DNA of 64,000 bases from Pocillopora verrucosa (GCF_036669915.1 NC_089321.1:11647914-11711913), one strand, 5' to 3'; counted from the stretch's first letter, positions 1-10,420 are shown. Made by a program: numbers and translations. The notes: generated from the sequence alone by a model not told the origin.

Positions 1-92
1 CTCTAAATTGATAATAGTTTAAGAAAATCAGCATGAAAAATGATAATCCATTATCACAAAGTTCATAGTTTCTTCATACGGTTCATTATTGC

Positions 93-297
93 TTAACCCT
101 TTAACTCCCTAGATCTCATTAGTAATTCTCTTTACTGTCTGCCATACAGTTCTTGCAATTTTAGATTGGAGAATTTAGTATTGGATCAACTTCTAATTAC
201 CTGATTGATATTTTTTGTTATTCTCATCACTTGTTTGATTGATTTTGTATTGATATTGTAAGGAGAAATTCTGTCTTGGTCACTCACAGGAGTTAAA
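93..297. repeat. MITE-like element, TTAACCC family
   Basis: Begins TTAACCCTTTAACTCCC and ends in a CACAGGAGTTAAA-type inverted end. The body (GATCTCATTAGTAATTCTC, GGAGAATTTAGTATTGGATC, AGGAGAAATTCTGTCTTGGT) recurs at 12722-12898, 17811-18021 and 36493-36708, so it is a dispersed short non-autonomous element. Confidence 0.75.
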
Positions 298-298
298 C

Positions 299-346
299 CT
301 AATAATAATATAATAATAATAATAAACATAATAATATAATAAACCT
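299..346. repeat. AT-rich microsatellite
   Basis: Imperfect run of AATAAT/AATATAATA units in the 3' flank of the protease gene. Nothing else is recognisable between 347 and 598 apart from AT-rich DNA. Confidence 0.8.
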
Positions 347-598
347 AGTTTAACCTAATTTATCTTTGAGAGAGACAATTATTAAAAAATTAACAAACTT
401 AACCAAATGCAAATAATAATTATGAACCATTAACAGTAGCAGGGCCTGTTAACAATACAGGCATTTCTGGAAAGTTAATACTCCTAAAAAAGTGTTTCTC
501 ATTTTTTACTACAAAATATGTTCCACAACAACAATCTTAAAAAAACTTAGATATGCAATCATAAAGGATCCAAATTGAATATCAAATGTTTGATTGAT

Positions 599-2683
599 TC
601 AATGAGACAATTCAACAACCTTGATCAACTCTTCTTTACGCTCTCCATTGCATTCAGGGATGAAGTTTTTGATAAACTCAACCACCAAATCTCCAGGTAA
701 TGCATTACTTAAATTGAATTGAGAATGTGTTTCCAAAGCATCGTACAGTTTTAATGTCAGCAGATGCAGTGAAATATGACAGGAAGTGGGGATTCCTCTA
801 GGAAAGAATCCATGAGAGAGGTAATTTACATCACGTTCTTGCACATCAGAAATGGTGTGGGTTTGCAATGATTCTCTAATATCTTCAATTGTATTAATTT
901 CATCCAGTGTTAAAATCTCTTTGAAATGTTTCTGAGTTGCAATGCCAACTACCCTTACCTCACCATCTACCCAAGACAGAACTGGACCCCCTGAATTGCC
1001 AGAATTCAGTGAGCAGTTCAATACTGCCTTTGAATGGCCTGATAAGGTCCTCTTTGAACCAGAAACATTTCCATTCACAAAAAGAGCAGTTTCTTCAGTG
1101 TGACTCATGGGATAACCAAAAGAAAATATCTGCATTCCTGGCAGCAATGGCTGGGTTGACAACTGCAATGGACAAATTCCACTTTCTTGTAAATTAAGAT
1201 CTGGACAATACAGTAATGCCAAATCTTTACCTGGATCAACATGAGCAACCTTGCATGACAGTTCACCAATGGATTCATTGGAAAAGCGAATTTCATAACT
1301 ATGTTCATCATCTAGATAGGTATCAATCACATGCCTGTTAGTGAGTACAAAGTGATCTTGGATGATAAATCCAGAGCCATGCTCAATTTCATCAATAGCT
1401 GTGGCTTCCTTGTACTCATGTGCAATGCTAGCTCTGTTTTCTTCAATCTCTCTTTTTAATTCATCAGTAATATGTCCTTTGTCTGGATACTTTTCCAGAA
1501 ACAATTTTGTGTCAAAATAATCTAGAGATGTTTTTATGTCAAATATATCAAAAGTTTGGTAAATCCTTGGCATTCCAACCTGATCTTTCTTTTGGAGAAA
1601 TAAGTCAACAATGCCAGGACCGGTACTGGCATAACAATCTCCAACTCGACGTTTCGCCTCACTATATGAATACTTGCAAGCTGGTGGCCTGGATTCACCA
1701 TCCTTACGAAAGTTCTCGTACTCCTCTTTCAAGTCAGCTCTGTGTGCATCAATTGATCTCTTTAGTTCATCAGATCCAGGTCCTTGTTCAGGATATTTGT
1801 GAAACTGCTGCATTTCATCGTCATATTTGCAAAGAGCATCATGAATTTCAAAAATACACACCAAAGGTTTAATTCCACATATGTCACAACCATAAAAAAC
1901 TTTTCCGTTACGTTCTTTTGGGGGGCCATCTCTACCAGAGTAACATTTTTGCAAAAGTTGTTGTGCTTCTTCTTTGGTATATTTGTGGAGAGTTCCAGTA
2001 GAAGCAGCAGATTCGTTATACTTGGTTTCAACATCAGCTCTGAGTTCACTGATTTGCTCGTACACGTCTCTATTCTGATAACAGCATGTTTCCAGAATCC
2101 TTCCATCTCTGTGCTGCACTGAATCATAAATGTCCTTGATGCTGAAAGATTCCTTAAAGCTAGAAGGGTGCAACAACCATTTGTTCGATGGAAAGTTTCC
2201 TGCATAACAATCTTTAACTCGGCGCTGGGCAACAGCCAAAGAATATTTCTGTCTTCCATCTGGATTAGCTTTAGCTTCATTCCACTCTTTTTTCACGTCA
2301 GCTCTCCTTTTGTCAATCAACTTTTTTATCTCATCAGAGCCGGTTCCTAATTTTGGGTATATCTCGACGTAAGGCATGTTATCAAACTTAACAAGTGCGT
2401 TGTGAATAGCAACGATATTGTAAGTTTTCGTATTTTCATCAGTATTTAACGTTATTTCAAATTCGTTGTCGACATCTAGTGAATTTAGTCCCTTTTGCCT
2501 AACATAACAACGGCAAAATCGCTCCCGCGCTGAGAATACGTCATATCTCCGAACTTCGGGTTTGCCGTAAATCTTGACTTTCACACAGGCATTCAGCGCT
2601 TTTCTTCCTTCACTACCCAACACATCACCGAAAGGAAAGTTGTTAAAGGCGATGTTTGGTCGACAAGTGCAATAGTCACTCAT
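599..2683 (-). CDS. Trypsin-like serine protease with four N-terminal repeats
   Basis: Single-exon 694 aa protein starting at an ATG. Residues ~437-600 form a trypsin/HtrA-type serine protease domain: His451 in VLTNRHVID, Asp487 in GKDLALLY and Ser564 in NSGNSGGPVLS, so the catalytic triad looks intact and peptidase activity is expected. Residues ~55-430 hold four diverged repeats of ~90-100 aa (about 55-163, 164-252, 253-354, 355-430). Their shared core is a YP..G..SDELKR.I...RAD motif, then EY.EA, then a KYS..EA.RRV.DCYA motif with a conserved Cys. I do not recognise the repeat. The last ~95 residues are helical in character, without a membrane segment, and there is no signal peptide (MSDYCTCRPN start), so the protein is probably intracellular. 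The absence of introns and a second 5' copy at 4462-4600 hint at retroposition or recent duplication. Substrate and pathway unknown. Confidence 0.85.
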   Translation of the reverse strand: MSDYCTCRPNIAFNNFPFGDVLGSEGRKALNACVKVKIYGKPEVRRYDVFSARERFCRCYVRQKGLNSLDVDNEFEITLNTDENTKTYNIVAIHNALVKFDNMPYVEIYPKLGTGSDEIKKLIDKRRADVKKEWNEAKANPDGRQKYSLAVAQRRVKDCYAGNFPSNKWLLHPSSFKESFSIKDIYDSVQHRDGRILETCCYQNRDVYEQISELRADVETKYNESAASTGTLHKYTKEEAQQLLQKCYSGRDGPPKERNGKVFYGCDICGIKPLVCIFEIHDALCKYDDEMQQFHKYPEQGPGSDELKRSIDAHRADLKEEYENFRKDGESRPPACKYSYSEAKRRVGDCYASTGPGIVDLFLQKKDQVGMPRIYQTFDIFDIKTSLDYFDTKLFLEKYPDKGHITDELKREIEENRASIAHEYKEATAIDEIEHGSGFIIQDHFVLTNRHVIDTYLDDEHSYEIRFSNESIGELSCKVAHVDPGKDLALLYCPDLNLQESGICPLQLSTQPLLPGMQIFSFGYPMSHTEETALFVNGNVSGSKRTLSGHSKAVLNCSLNSGNSGGPVLSWVDGEVRVVGIATQKHFKEILTLDEINTIEDIRESLQTHTISDVQERDVNYLSHGFFPRGIPTSCHISLHLLTLKLYDALETHSQFNLSNALPGDLVVEFIKNFIPECNGERKEELIKVVELSH

Positions 2684-2925
2684 TTTGGCTAGGCTTGCGA
2701 AAGAATGAAGGCCTGATCGCCTTCGTTTACTTTTGGCAATTGCCAGATCGCAGATTAGTATTTACCATCGCACGCACTTTCCTTTCTCATCTTCCTCCAA
2801 GAAATGATGCAATTCCTTGGTAGCCGCGCAATTTAAACGCCCTTCATTCCCAGGAACATCCCAGGTAGGCACCGATACTCCTTTGCAACTGTGCTTCAGG
2901 ATAAAGTGAGTAAGGGCCTGAGCTT

Positions 2926-3447
2926 TCCGCACTAGCGGACAAAACTAGAGTTGTCCGACAAAATCAAAAGACAAGTTTTGTTATGACAGATTTTTGTTTC
3001 GTCTGTTGTATCCGCATGAAAAAAAATTTAAAGCCATCAAATTCTGTCAGCGCCTGATCTGTTCACAAGACCGGCCAATATAGTTTGGCATGGGATTCCA
3101 CCTCCAGTTTACAGGATTTATCCTTAGTCGTGATAAAATTTTAGAATCCCCGAGTTTTGCAACAAATGACAATTTTTGCCTCTCTAGTAAACTAATTTCA
3201 GTTCAATTACAAGCTGGTCGTAGTTTTTACGACAAATGATTGACAAGTTTATCACGGTTTTGTTTATTTAGTCGACTTTGTCCAGTTTTTACCCGGACAA
3301 ATTTTGTCGACGGTGCGTTTTAAGATTTGTCCGCTTCGGCCAAAATTTTTCAAGTCGCGACAAACCATCTGCACTTGTAAAATGTTGGTAATGACAGAAA
3401 ATTTGTCTAAATAAACAACTTTTTCGCCTGTGCGGAAAGGTCTTAAG
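2926..3447. repeat. Candidate inverted-repeat element, ~0.5 kb
   Basis: Left end reads AGCTTTCCGCACTAGCGGAC and right end CGCCTGTGCGGAAAGGTCTT, so CTTTCCGCAC faces GTGCGGAAAG. The interior is rich in GACAAA/TTTGTC words in both orientations. No coding frame. Ends are approximate and no clear target-site duplication was seen. Confidence 0.5.
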
Positions 3448-3473
3448 TTTCTAAACAAACTGAGGTGCTACGT

Positions 3474-3590
3474 CGGTTGAGGGGTATTACAAGACAAACT
3501 GAGTTGGAAAATGCAAATTGGCCATCATAAGGAGTTTCTAAAGCTGACGTTTCGAGCGTTGGTCATTCGTCAGAGCGAAGTTCTTTAGGA
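3474..3590 (-). repeat. Dispersed repeat with CGTTTCGAGCGTT core
   Basis: Contains TGACGTTTCGAGCGTTGGTC and TTCGTCAGAGCG. Related sequence occurs in the other orientation at 53449-53606, and the adjoining part of the same repeat at 7850-7968. The three overlap enough to suggest one dispersed family. Confidence 0.6.
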
Positions 3591-3741
3591 TGTCACGTTA
3601 TGCTCTACCTAGAGTGTACAACTATAACTACAAGTGGGGTGTAAAACTTTTTTTTTTTCAAAAAAGAAGCTAGAGCTATGAAATCCAACTCCGTGATAAA
3701 AGACGTAATGAAATTGTCAAATTATTTATTTATTTTTTTTT

Positions 3742-4461
3742 TACAACTTTATTAGGTTTGGTTAAGAATATATGAAAGTCATATATTTATTAGGTTTATA
3801 ACATAGTACTAACTACAAAAACATATTACATAGAGACAAAAATAAATAAATAAAGATGGGAACAAAAATAGTTCTAACCCAAAAGGGCAGGTGCGAACGG
3901 GACCGGTGTCCCATGCGGGGCACCGCCCTGTAACTAAAATACAATAAAACACAAGAAATCTAAATTATACAACAAGTTTGTGTGTTGTCAGCTGCACCTA
4001 TAGCTTGTGATACGAGCAAGTTTTAACTAGTGTCCACGTGCAGGGCCAGTCAATGTCAAAGGACGTTCTCAGGTGGTCAAAAAGTGTTTGTTTAACTAAA
4101 AGCTGGAAGGAGAGCGGACTCGAAAAACTAGAAGAAGGAGCAGTGAACAAGATTAATTCCAAAGTTTCACAATGCGATTAAAGTAGGAGGCCTGAAAAGT
4201 GCTCGTTTTACTGATTAGTGCTTTTAAATTTAAGGGGTTACTTGGTCTAGTACGGCCGTGAGAAATAAAGTTTGTGAAACTATGTACATTAGGGTGAGTA
4301 TGATTAAATAAGCACTTGTAAAAGAATACCAGGTCTTTCAGTTCTCTGTCGTAGGTAAGAGAGAGTAAGTTCGGGGTATTAAGTCTATCTCTATACTGAC
4401 ATCTCGCCAATCCGGGTTTGTAAGATACATCTGGTAGCGCGCCGCTGCACTCGCTCGATTT
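3742..4461 (-). mobile_element. 5'-truncated LINE (non-LTR retrotransposon) fragment
   Basis: On the minus strand, 4153-4461 encodes what looks like the C-terminal end of a LINE reverse-transcriptase ORF, with the pattern RELKDLVFFYKCL followed by FQASYFNRIVKLWN. A ~400 base untranslated tail rich in TTTATTTATTT follows, ending in AATAAAGTTGT near 3742. The reading frame shifts once near 4400, so it is dead. Its truncated 5' end directly abuts the protease-gene fragment at 4462. Identification rests on this motif pattern, not a search. Confidence 0.7.
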
Positions 4462-4600
4462 GTGCCATAAATCTTGACTTTCACACAAGCATTCAGCGCT
4501 TTTCTTCCTTCACTACCTAATACATCACCGTAAGGAAAGTTCTTAAAAGCGATGTTTCGTCGACAAGTACATTGGTCACTCAATTTGGCTGGGCAGGCGA
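4462..4600 (-). pseudogene. Partial copy of the protease gene 5' end
   Basis: The minus strand repeats the first ~40 codons of the gene at 599-2683 with about 90% identity by eye (IAFKNFPYGDVLGSEGRKAL against IAFNNFPFGDVLGSEGRKAL). The start codon is changed from ATG to TTG. Similarity stops ~20 bases upstream of the start, and on the other side the frame runs straight into LINE sequence. It is a broken duplicate, not an expressed gene. Confidence 0.8.
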
Positions 4601-4689
4601 CCAGACTTGAGTAGCGTAGCAGAGTTGTGACTTGTCTAGCGATAAGTATAGCGTGCACCGGGTAGACACGTCAGTTAGTAAGGGACATG

Positions 4690-5290
4690 TCCACTTTAGA
4701 AGCCTAAGGAGCTTGTTGGTTTTAGTGGTGATGGTGTATATGAGAGGGCCAAGACAACGTACTCGTAATTGTAACTTCTAAACCTTTTTCCGTGGACACT
4801 CGCACAAGTTGTGTGTTATCTAGAGTGTACTCGTGAATCAAGGGGGTTTTCTAAGCGTTTTGCATTTCGAGGTGTTGAAGTTGATGTTATTTCTCTTTGA
4901 CCAGTCATTCAAGTTCGCTAGAGTGGTCAGCAGAGACAGGCAATCGCTGACGGAGCTGACGTTTTTATACAGCTTGGTGTCATAAGCGTATAACAGTTTC
5001 ACCCGTGAAATCGTTAATAGAGATTTACCACATTTTACCGCAAATGAAGACTTAGAAAGATATTACTTCATGTTAAAAAAGTGACCAATTTGAGATTAAA
5101 AAGTTAAAAAACTAAAATAAACTCTTAAAAAACAACAAGAGTACATGAAACTGTCTACTTCAATTTGCAATTTCAAGTTCAAAATCTGTGACTGTGATTG
5201 GCTAAATTTCTCATATGGCGCACGGCATGTGTGGTTGTAAAAAATGTCTAAAGGGGAGAGGGGAGGAGGAGAAGATTACAGTTTCAGTGT
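4690..5290. other. Intergenic, nothing recognised
   Basis: AT-rich sequence without a convincing reading frame, RNA gene or clear repeat. Confidence 0.5.
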
Positions 5291-5291
5291 T

Positions 5292-5806
5292 AAGCCCCGT
5301 ACAAACGGTCATAATTTTTTATGATAGTTTCAACTATCAGGCGTATTTAAACAAGAACTATCATCGACTATCACCAACAACCATGTAGTTTGGACATTTT
5401 CAAATTCGACCTGATAGTCGATGAAATATTTTTGCTGTTTGAACGGGCGGATGATCAGCAGTTTTGCCAAAAACAGGCTCAAACCGAAATGGCAAATGGT
5501 AAAATGACTGAAGTAACCGTAAAAAAATTCGTAAAATATCTCGTAGTCCATTCACATCATCTCCTCGTAGGCTTCAGCATCTTCCACACGCAACTTCTTC
5601 ATTAAAATTTCAAATGCCCCGAACTTTGCTGACCTCAGCGCGCGCCATATTTGTTAACCGATTACGCGAACCCGATGCGTGATTTTGGCAACTAACAGAA
5701 AATATCATGAACCGTTTGAACGCAAACAAGATAGTCAATGATACTAAATGGAAGTTGAAACTATCGCAAATTATCATCAACGATCATGACCGTTTGAACA
5801 GGGCTT
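5292..5806. repeat. MITE-like element with 21 bp inverted ends
   Basis: Left end AAGCCCCGTACAAACGGTCAT; the right end, reverse complemented, reads AAGCCCTGTTCAAACGGTCAT (19 of 21 match). Inner parts also mirror each other (GATAGTTTCAACTATC near the left, GTTGAAACTATC near the right). No transposase frame, so non-autonomous. Confidence 0.75.
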
Positions 5807-5857
5807 CGTGATATATATCGCTTGATTGTTGACACTTACACTTCTGATCAGACTACT

Positions 5858-6186
5858 GGGCACGGTCTCAAAAGGACTAAATGCCAGGCAGTCAGAAATT
5901 TTCACAAAAATGCCACTGAAAACCTCATACAAACTTCTTTAGTATATTCAATGTTTGTTTAGTAATGTTGGTTTTTCCGTAACATACTAAAACACATAAA
6001 CATTCCAGAACGTTCAAGCTCGGATAATTTTTCCACTAAAAACCAAATTAACTTTTGGAATCACTTGACGTTTCTAAACAAATATCTGATTCTCTTTCTA
6101 GCTTTAGAAGATTCAAGGAACCATTTAGTGGCATTTTAGTAAAAATTTCTTAATACCGGGCATTTAGTCTATTTGAGACCGTGCTC
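5858..6186. repeat. MITE-like element, GGGCACGGTCTC family
   Basis: Left end GGGCACGGTCTCAAAAGGAC followed by TAAATGCCAGGCAG; right end CCGGGCATTTAGTCTATTTG then AGACCGTGCTC, its inverted match over ~45 bases. Two fragments with the same end occur at 9275-9343 and 9415-9572. Confidence 0.75.
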
Positions 6187-6508
6187 GATGGCCTCGCGCG
6201 ATTCAATGAGGGGCATCTTGCCAAATGCAACGGGTACCCAGGACTTTCCCTCTAACCCAGCGAAATAGCACATTGCTCCCATTCGTATCACAAGATTACC
6301 TTTGCAAAACAGTCAAGATCCCACAGAAGCTTGGGAGTATCCCATAACTGGGCAGGGCGCACATAACCGGATAGGAAAGGCCGACCCAACAAAACGTCTA
6401 TAACTAAGTTCTGCATTCGGAATGATTGCTTTGATTTCCTCCAGGATCAGTTAGAAGGCAGGGATGAAGAACCTAGAAGAAAAGTGTGGTATGATGTCGA
6501 CCCATTCT

Positions 6509-7777
6509 CTAGCTGTAGGCCTTCCCGTAACACGTACGTGATGTTTTTTTCCCTTCATGCCAAATTCCTCCGGTGTTGTTTCTCAAAAATGCTGTAAGGG
6601 CTCTATGGAAGTAAGGAAACGATTTTTTATGAGGTGAGAATTTTGCCACGTGAAGAAGCACCTCCATCAGCAATAAGAGGCAACGCTTTTGGAATTCAAG
6701 CCATGCAAACATGTCTAGCCAATCATAGTTCTTGTACGAATATCGCACTTCCATATCTACGAGTGGTAACGTCGATAGGTCAAGATCAGTCGCGTCTGCG
6801 AGATAATCCAAATAAGCTTGTGTTCCTTCTCCATCTTTTGTGATAACACAACAGTAGTGTGAAAAGAAGGTAGGTAATTCCAAGTAATTGCTCAAGAGAT
6901 AACCAAGATCATCTAAAATACATTTTGGGTCTATCCGACCGAGATCCACAAAGGGTGTTTTAAATTTCTGGACGTAAGCATGGTGTAAGCTGGCCATCTT
7001 TATCTGGTAAGAGTTCAAAATGTGATCGAGAAGCAAATATTTCAATGTTCTGTAACAAAGGCGATGGCATTCATCTAAGGATTTTATCAGACAAAGCTCA
7101 GCCTGAGCAAAGGACACGTGGGAACATTTTTGACAATCTGGTGAACAAGATGTTGGTACAAGGTAGCAAGGGTGTTCTTTAATCAAGTTGTAGAAATTTG
7201 ACGGAAAGTTTTCGTTCTCAGCAAGTTCTGCAATGAACTTCTCAGTACATGGAATTGCTGGCATGACATCAACTATAATGTTAAATTCGTTTTGGTTTGC
7301 GCCTTTCCACTACAATTGAAGAAAAAGCCTACCCGCCTTGATGAGCAGCGTACCTGATTCCCTAACTATTTCGTTTTCATCATCTGTCTTTGTTTGTACC
7401 GCTGCTGCAATCATTTCTGTTAACATATCACCAAGATTTTTAAGCCATACTTGCCGGTTACTCTCAAACGTTACTCGAACGCGTCCTGGTCTACATCCCT
7501 CATTTAAGGTCAATTCTCCCACGTTTAACTTGATGTTAAAGTAAAACTCATTAATAAGTCCTATTTTATTTTCCACGAAACTCCCGACGGGGAAAATTTC
7601 CTCCACCGAGAAAAGCTCGCCGTAATTTACAACTTGATCTTGTTTATCTTTGAGTTGCTGAACTTTCAACTTTTGACCCTTTTCAAGGATCACAGACAGT
7701 GCTTCGAAAACGGATGACGCTACATCACTCACTTCTGAAGAAGATACTCTGAAGCTGCACCAGACGTTGTGGATCAC
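6509..7777 (-). pseudogene. Mab-21/cGAS-like nucleotidyltransferase frame with in-frame TAG
   Basis: One reading frame of ~420 codons, broken only by TAG at 7310-7312. The N-terminal part has SSSEVSDVASSVFEAL, the GS motif FPVGSFVE, then INEFYFNIKL; after the stop the frame continues as NEFNIIVDVMPAIP and the C-terminal helical domain (ECHRLCYRTLKYLLLDHI, NSYQIKMASLHHAY). This order matches the Mab-21 domain family, which includes cGAS-like receptors that make cyclic dinucleotide signals. In cGAS the metal-binding acids are Glu and Asp in NEFD plus a later Asp: here the Glu and the later Asp (IVDVM) remain, but the second position is Tyr (TAC at 7541-7543). No ATG opens the frame; TGA lies just upstream of 7777, so a first exon is missing or unseen. 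Either a pseudogene or, less likely, a gene carrying a null allele or sequencing error. Confidence 0.75.
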
Positions 7778-7849
7778 AAAACCTCAAGTTCGACTTTTAA
7801 CGCCAACAAAGGGCGAAAGAAGGGCTGACGGTCGAAACGCAAACTTTGA

Positions 7850-7968
7850 AACTCTTTGCGGTGGCCGATTTACGTCATTAACTCAGCTGATAATATCAAA
7901 TTACCAGGTTCTACTCTCCCATCAACGCAGCACCGCAATTTCTTTAGAAACCTACCTTCTGTATCAAC
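7850..7968 (+). repeat. Dispersed repeat, second copy
   Basis: Contains ACTCAGCTGATAATATCAAA and AATTTCTTTAGAAACCTACC, matching the region around 53525-53600 (ACTCAGTTGATGAAGC, CTTTCTTTAGAAACTTACC). Adjacent to the 5' end of the Mab-21-like frame. Confidence 0.55.
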
Positions 7969-9274
7969 GCCAACTCTCGAAATTACGTCAATCACTCGGC
8001 CTTTGCGGCAGAGGCTGCCATAGAGCTATTTTTTGAGCTTATTTTCTATCGCTCTCTTCAACAAGGCATACTCGAGTTTGGATTCATGTTCGAGTTAATC
8101 TGCGGCGCAGCGGCGAAATAAGTATGAACCTCATCCTCAAGAAGACATTGGAAATGAAATTAAAGTTATTCATCAGCCCTTATATGAAGAAGTAGACTTC
8201 GAGCTTGGAGGTAAAGAAATCAATCAAAATTTATTTCATTGAAGAAAACTGCTGTGGAGAAATCAGTTAACTTATGCTCTCCCAATGTTACTACTTCGTC
8301 CGTTTCTTCAGGGTCGACGTCATGTACTTCAGGTAGCTTTTCGTTAGGCAAATGGGAGCGATCTGGAAAGGAAATATTCAGCACGGGTCGCAGAGGGCAA
8401 CAAGTCAAATAAGCTTAGTTACCAGCTTCTAAAGAAACTGTTGTTGTGCTGGCAAGTAAGTGAAACTCTGAGTTGAAGATCATGTTAGAGGTTTCAAAAG
8501 GTAAATAAGCCTCCTCAGCGAATTGTAAAAGACCCCAAAAGTGTTAGCTTTTCGAAGGAGTAAAATAAAGTGTTACCAGTTATGTGTATTGTGTGTTATA
8601 TGAATTATGTTCATATTTAATTGCAAAAACGTTGAATCCTTAAAAAAGCATGAACCTTGAACGACAAGATCTAACAGTTTCTAGGCAGTGCTCGTACCAT
8701 TTTTCTCGTCAAACCTTTCGCACACATACACAAAAACAATTGAAGCATTGAAAAAAATGAAGCAGAGGAATGTTTTCTTCCCTTTTTTGGCATCACATCA
8801 ATTATACGGAACAGTCTAATTCACGTTTTGCTGGTTTAAGGTTCATTTTTTCAACTCAGCTACAGTGCCATCATGCATCCTCAAAATGGTTTGATGATCA
8901 CACCCTTCGCCAAAACGTACTATCTATTCTTCACTACATTGAAGCGTTACTAAAAGTGATGAACGCGTACCCAATATGGACTGACATACTGACACCGGCT
9001 TTTTTCCCTTTTTTTCGCTTAAAAGTTCTTTCGATAATTTCCTTTGGCGTTTCCACGGTTTAACATGCAAGAAATGTATTTTTCAAAGAGGAACTTCTTG
9101 AAAAATGAAACCTTCATTGTATCCTTGGAATCAGGGTCAAATGGCGACGTCATCTCAAAACCAAGCTGAGTGGCGCACAGTCTGAAGAGCAGGAAACCTT
9201 CTCTAAGACTGACTCATTTCTCAAGACCCGGAATAATTTCCAACCATGTCAAGTTTGTTCTTAGATCAATTGTC
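7969..9274. other. Intergenic, no gene recognised
   Basis: Short open frames only. A plus-strand frame ending at 8221 (after NEIKVIHQPLYEEVDFELGG) has coding-like composition but no start, no family and no clear splice partners. The rest shows nothing I can support. Confidence 0.4.
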
Positions 9275-9572
9275 GATGGCCTTTTGGTGAAAATTTCTGA
9301 CTGCCGGGCATTTAGTCCGTTTAAAACCGTGCCCGGTTGTCTGGTCAGAAGCGTAGAATTTCCAAGTGTCGACAACCAAGCGATACTATAGTATGCATAG
9401 GCTTAGAGAATTTGTCTGCTAAAGAAAACCAACTTAATTTTCTTTTTGAATAACTTGACATTTCTCAACAAACATTTCATATTCTTAAGAAGTTTGAAAG
9501 ACCCCTCAGAGGAAATTATGTGAAAATTTCTGACTGCCGGGCATTTTTTCTCTTCATTTTGAGACCGTGCCC
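9275..9572. repeat. Two fragments of the GGGCACGGTCTC element
   Basis: 9275-9343 ends GACTGCCGGGCATTTAGTCC then AAAACCGTGCCC; 9415-9572 repeats the right half of the 5858-6186 element, including AATAACTTGACATTTCTCAA, and ends TTTTGAGACCGTGCCC. Both are in the same orientation as the right end of the full copy. Confidence 0.65.
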
Positions 9573-9629
9573 TGCTACGCCAAGTAAGTAACAGCGTTGC
9601 TAGAAAGCGCATTGTTCTTTTCGAATTCT

Positions 9630-9932
9630 ATGTCCACCACGAGAAGGATTGAACTATCCACCAATCCCTTAGATCTCGAGCAATCTGTTTTTGAACAAAT
9701 GAGTGAATCTCACGAAGTAAGATTCAGCGTTGTTTTGTGCCCTTATGACGAAGAGAAACATGGAGAATTGCGTGACTGTGGTAACATTTCTGCACAGGCC
9801 CATGCTTCATTAAGCATACAGCTCAAGGAGAATCAAAACGATGGCGAAAACGATAGATTAGCTTTGGGACTACGGTTTTTTTCTGGATGTATGGGCTTAT
9901 ATGGAAATCTTTCCGTGATCGATATATTGTAG
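9630..9932 (+). CDS. Hypothetical 100 aa reading frame
   Basis: ATG-started frame (MSTTRRIELSTNPLDLEQSV start, NLSVIDIL end). Hydrophilic and acidic in the middle (DEEKHGELRDC, ENQNDGENDR). No family recognised, no splice sites needed, and it directly follows a repeat fragment. It may be chance or the remains of a gene; it does not join the symporter gene 490 bases downstream. Confidence 0.2.
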   Translation: MSTTRRIELSTNPLDLEQSVFEQMSESHEVRFSVVLCPYDEEKHGELRDCGNISAQAHASLSIQLKENQNDGENDRLALGLRFFSGCMGLYGNLSVIDIL

Positions 9933-10420
9933 CAGGCCATCCTTTAAAACTAACGAGCCTTGAAGATTTTCAAACACACTTCGAGTCTCAGATCTTTACA
10001 TCGAAGCCGCATTCATTATGAGCACTAGTCCATACTTATTGTCAGAAAAATTGACTCTCCAATAATTGTTAAAAGCAAATTATGTCGAAAAATACCTGGT
10101 TCCATTGTGACGATGATTCAGTAAACAATAAGAAGAACACAGCTCAGTAAATCAAGAGCGTAGACAACGTCTTCCTGCCCCGCGATCTACTTGCGCTAAC
10201 TAGTTTTGTTAGGAACCAGACACCAATCTAAAGCTTTTTTTCCGGGAACCAATCAGAACACACATTTATGGCACCAGTTTACAATTGTTGACCAATCAAC
10301 GTTGTTATTCCGTGACTTCGTAATCCTGCGAAAAATTAAAACAAAAGAGTGACATTGGCATGATCATTCATCTAACACCAGTGTGGGTTGCGTCTAAGGC
10401 GAAGCTGGGTGGTGTTAATT
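9933..10420. other. 5' flank of the SLC5 gene
   Basis: No reading frame of note. Contains CCAAT-type words (GACCAATCAACG, AACCAATCAGAAC) about 110-180 bases before the symporter start; no TATA box was seen. Confidence 0.4.

Noticed and set aside
4338..4658. 106-codon minus-strand frame as a gene
   Set aside because: It is a chance fusion of the start-less protease fragment with LINE sequence.
7288..7312. A 23-base GTAGGC...TTGTAG micro-intron removing the TAG in the Mab-21-like frame
   Set aside because: Far too short for a spliceosomal intron, and its removal would shift the frame, while the frame on both sides of the TAG is already continuous.
8106..8221. Coding-like plus-strand frame YEPHPQEDIGNEIKV
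   Set aside because: No start codon, no donor or acceptor that makes a gene, no recognised family.
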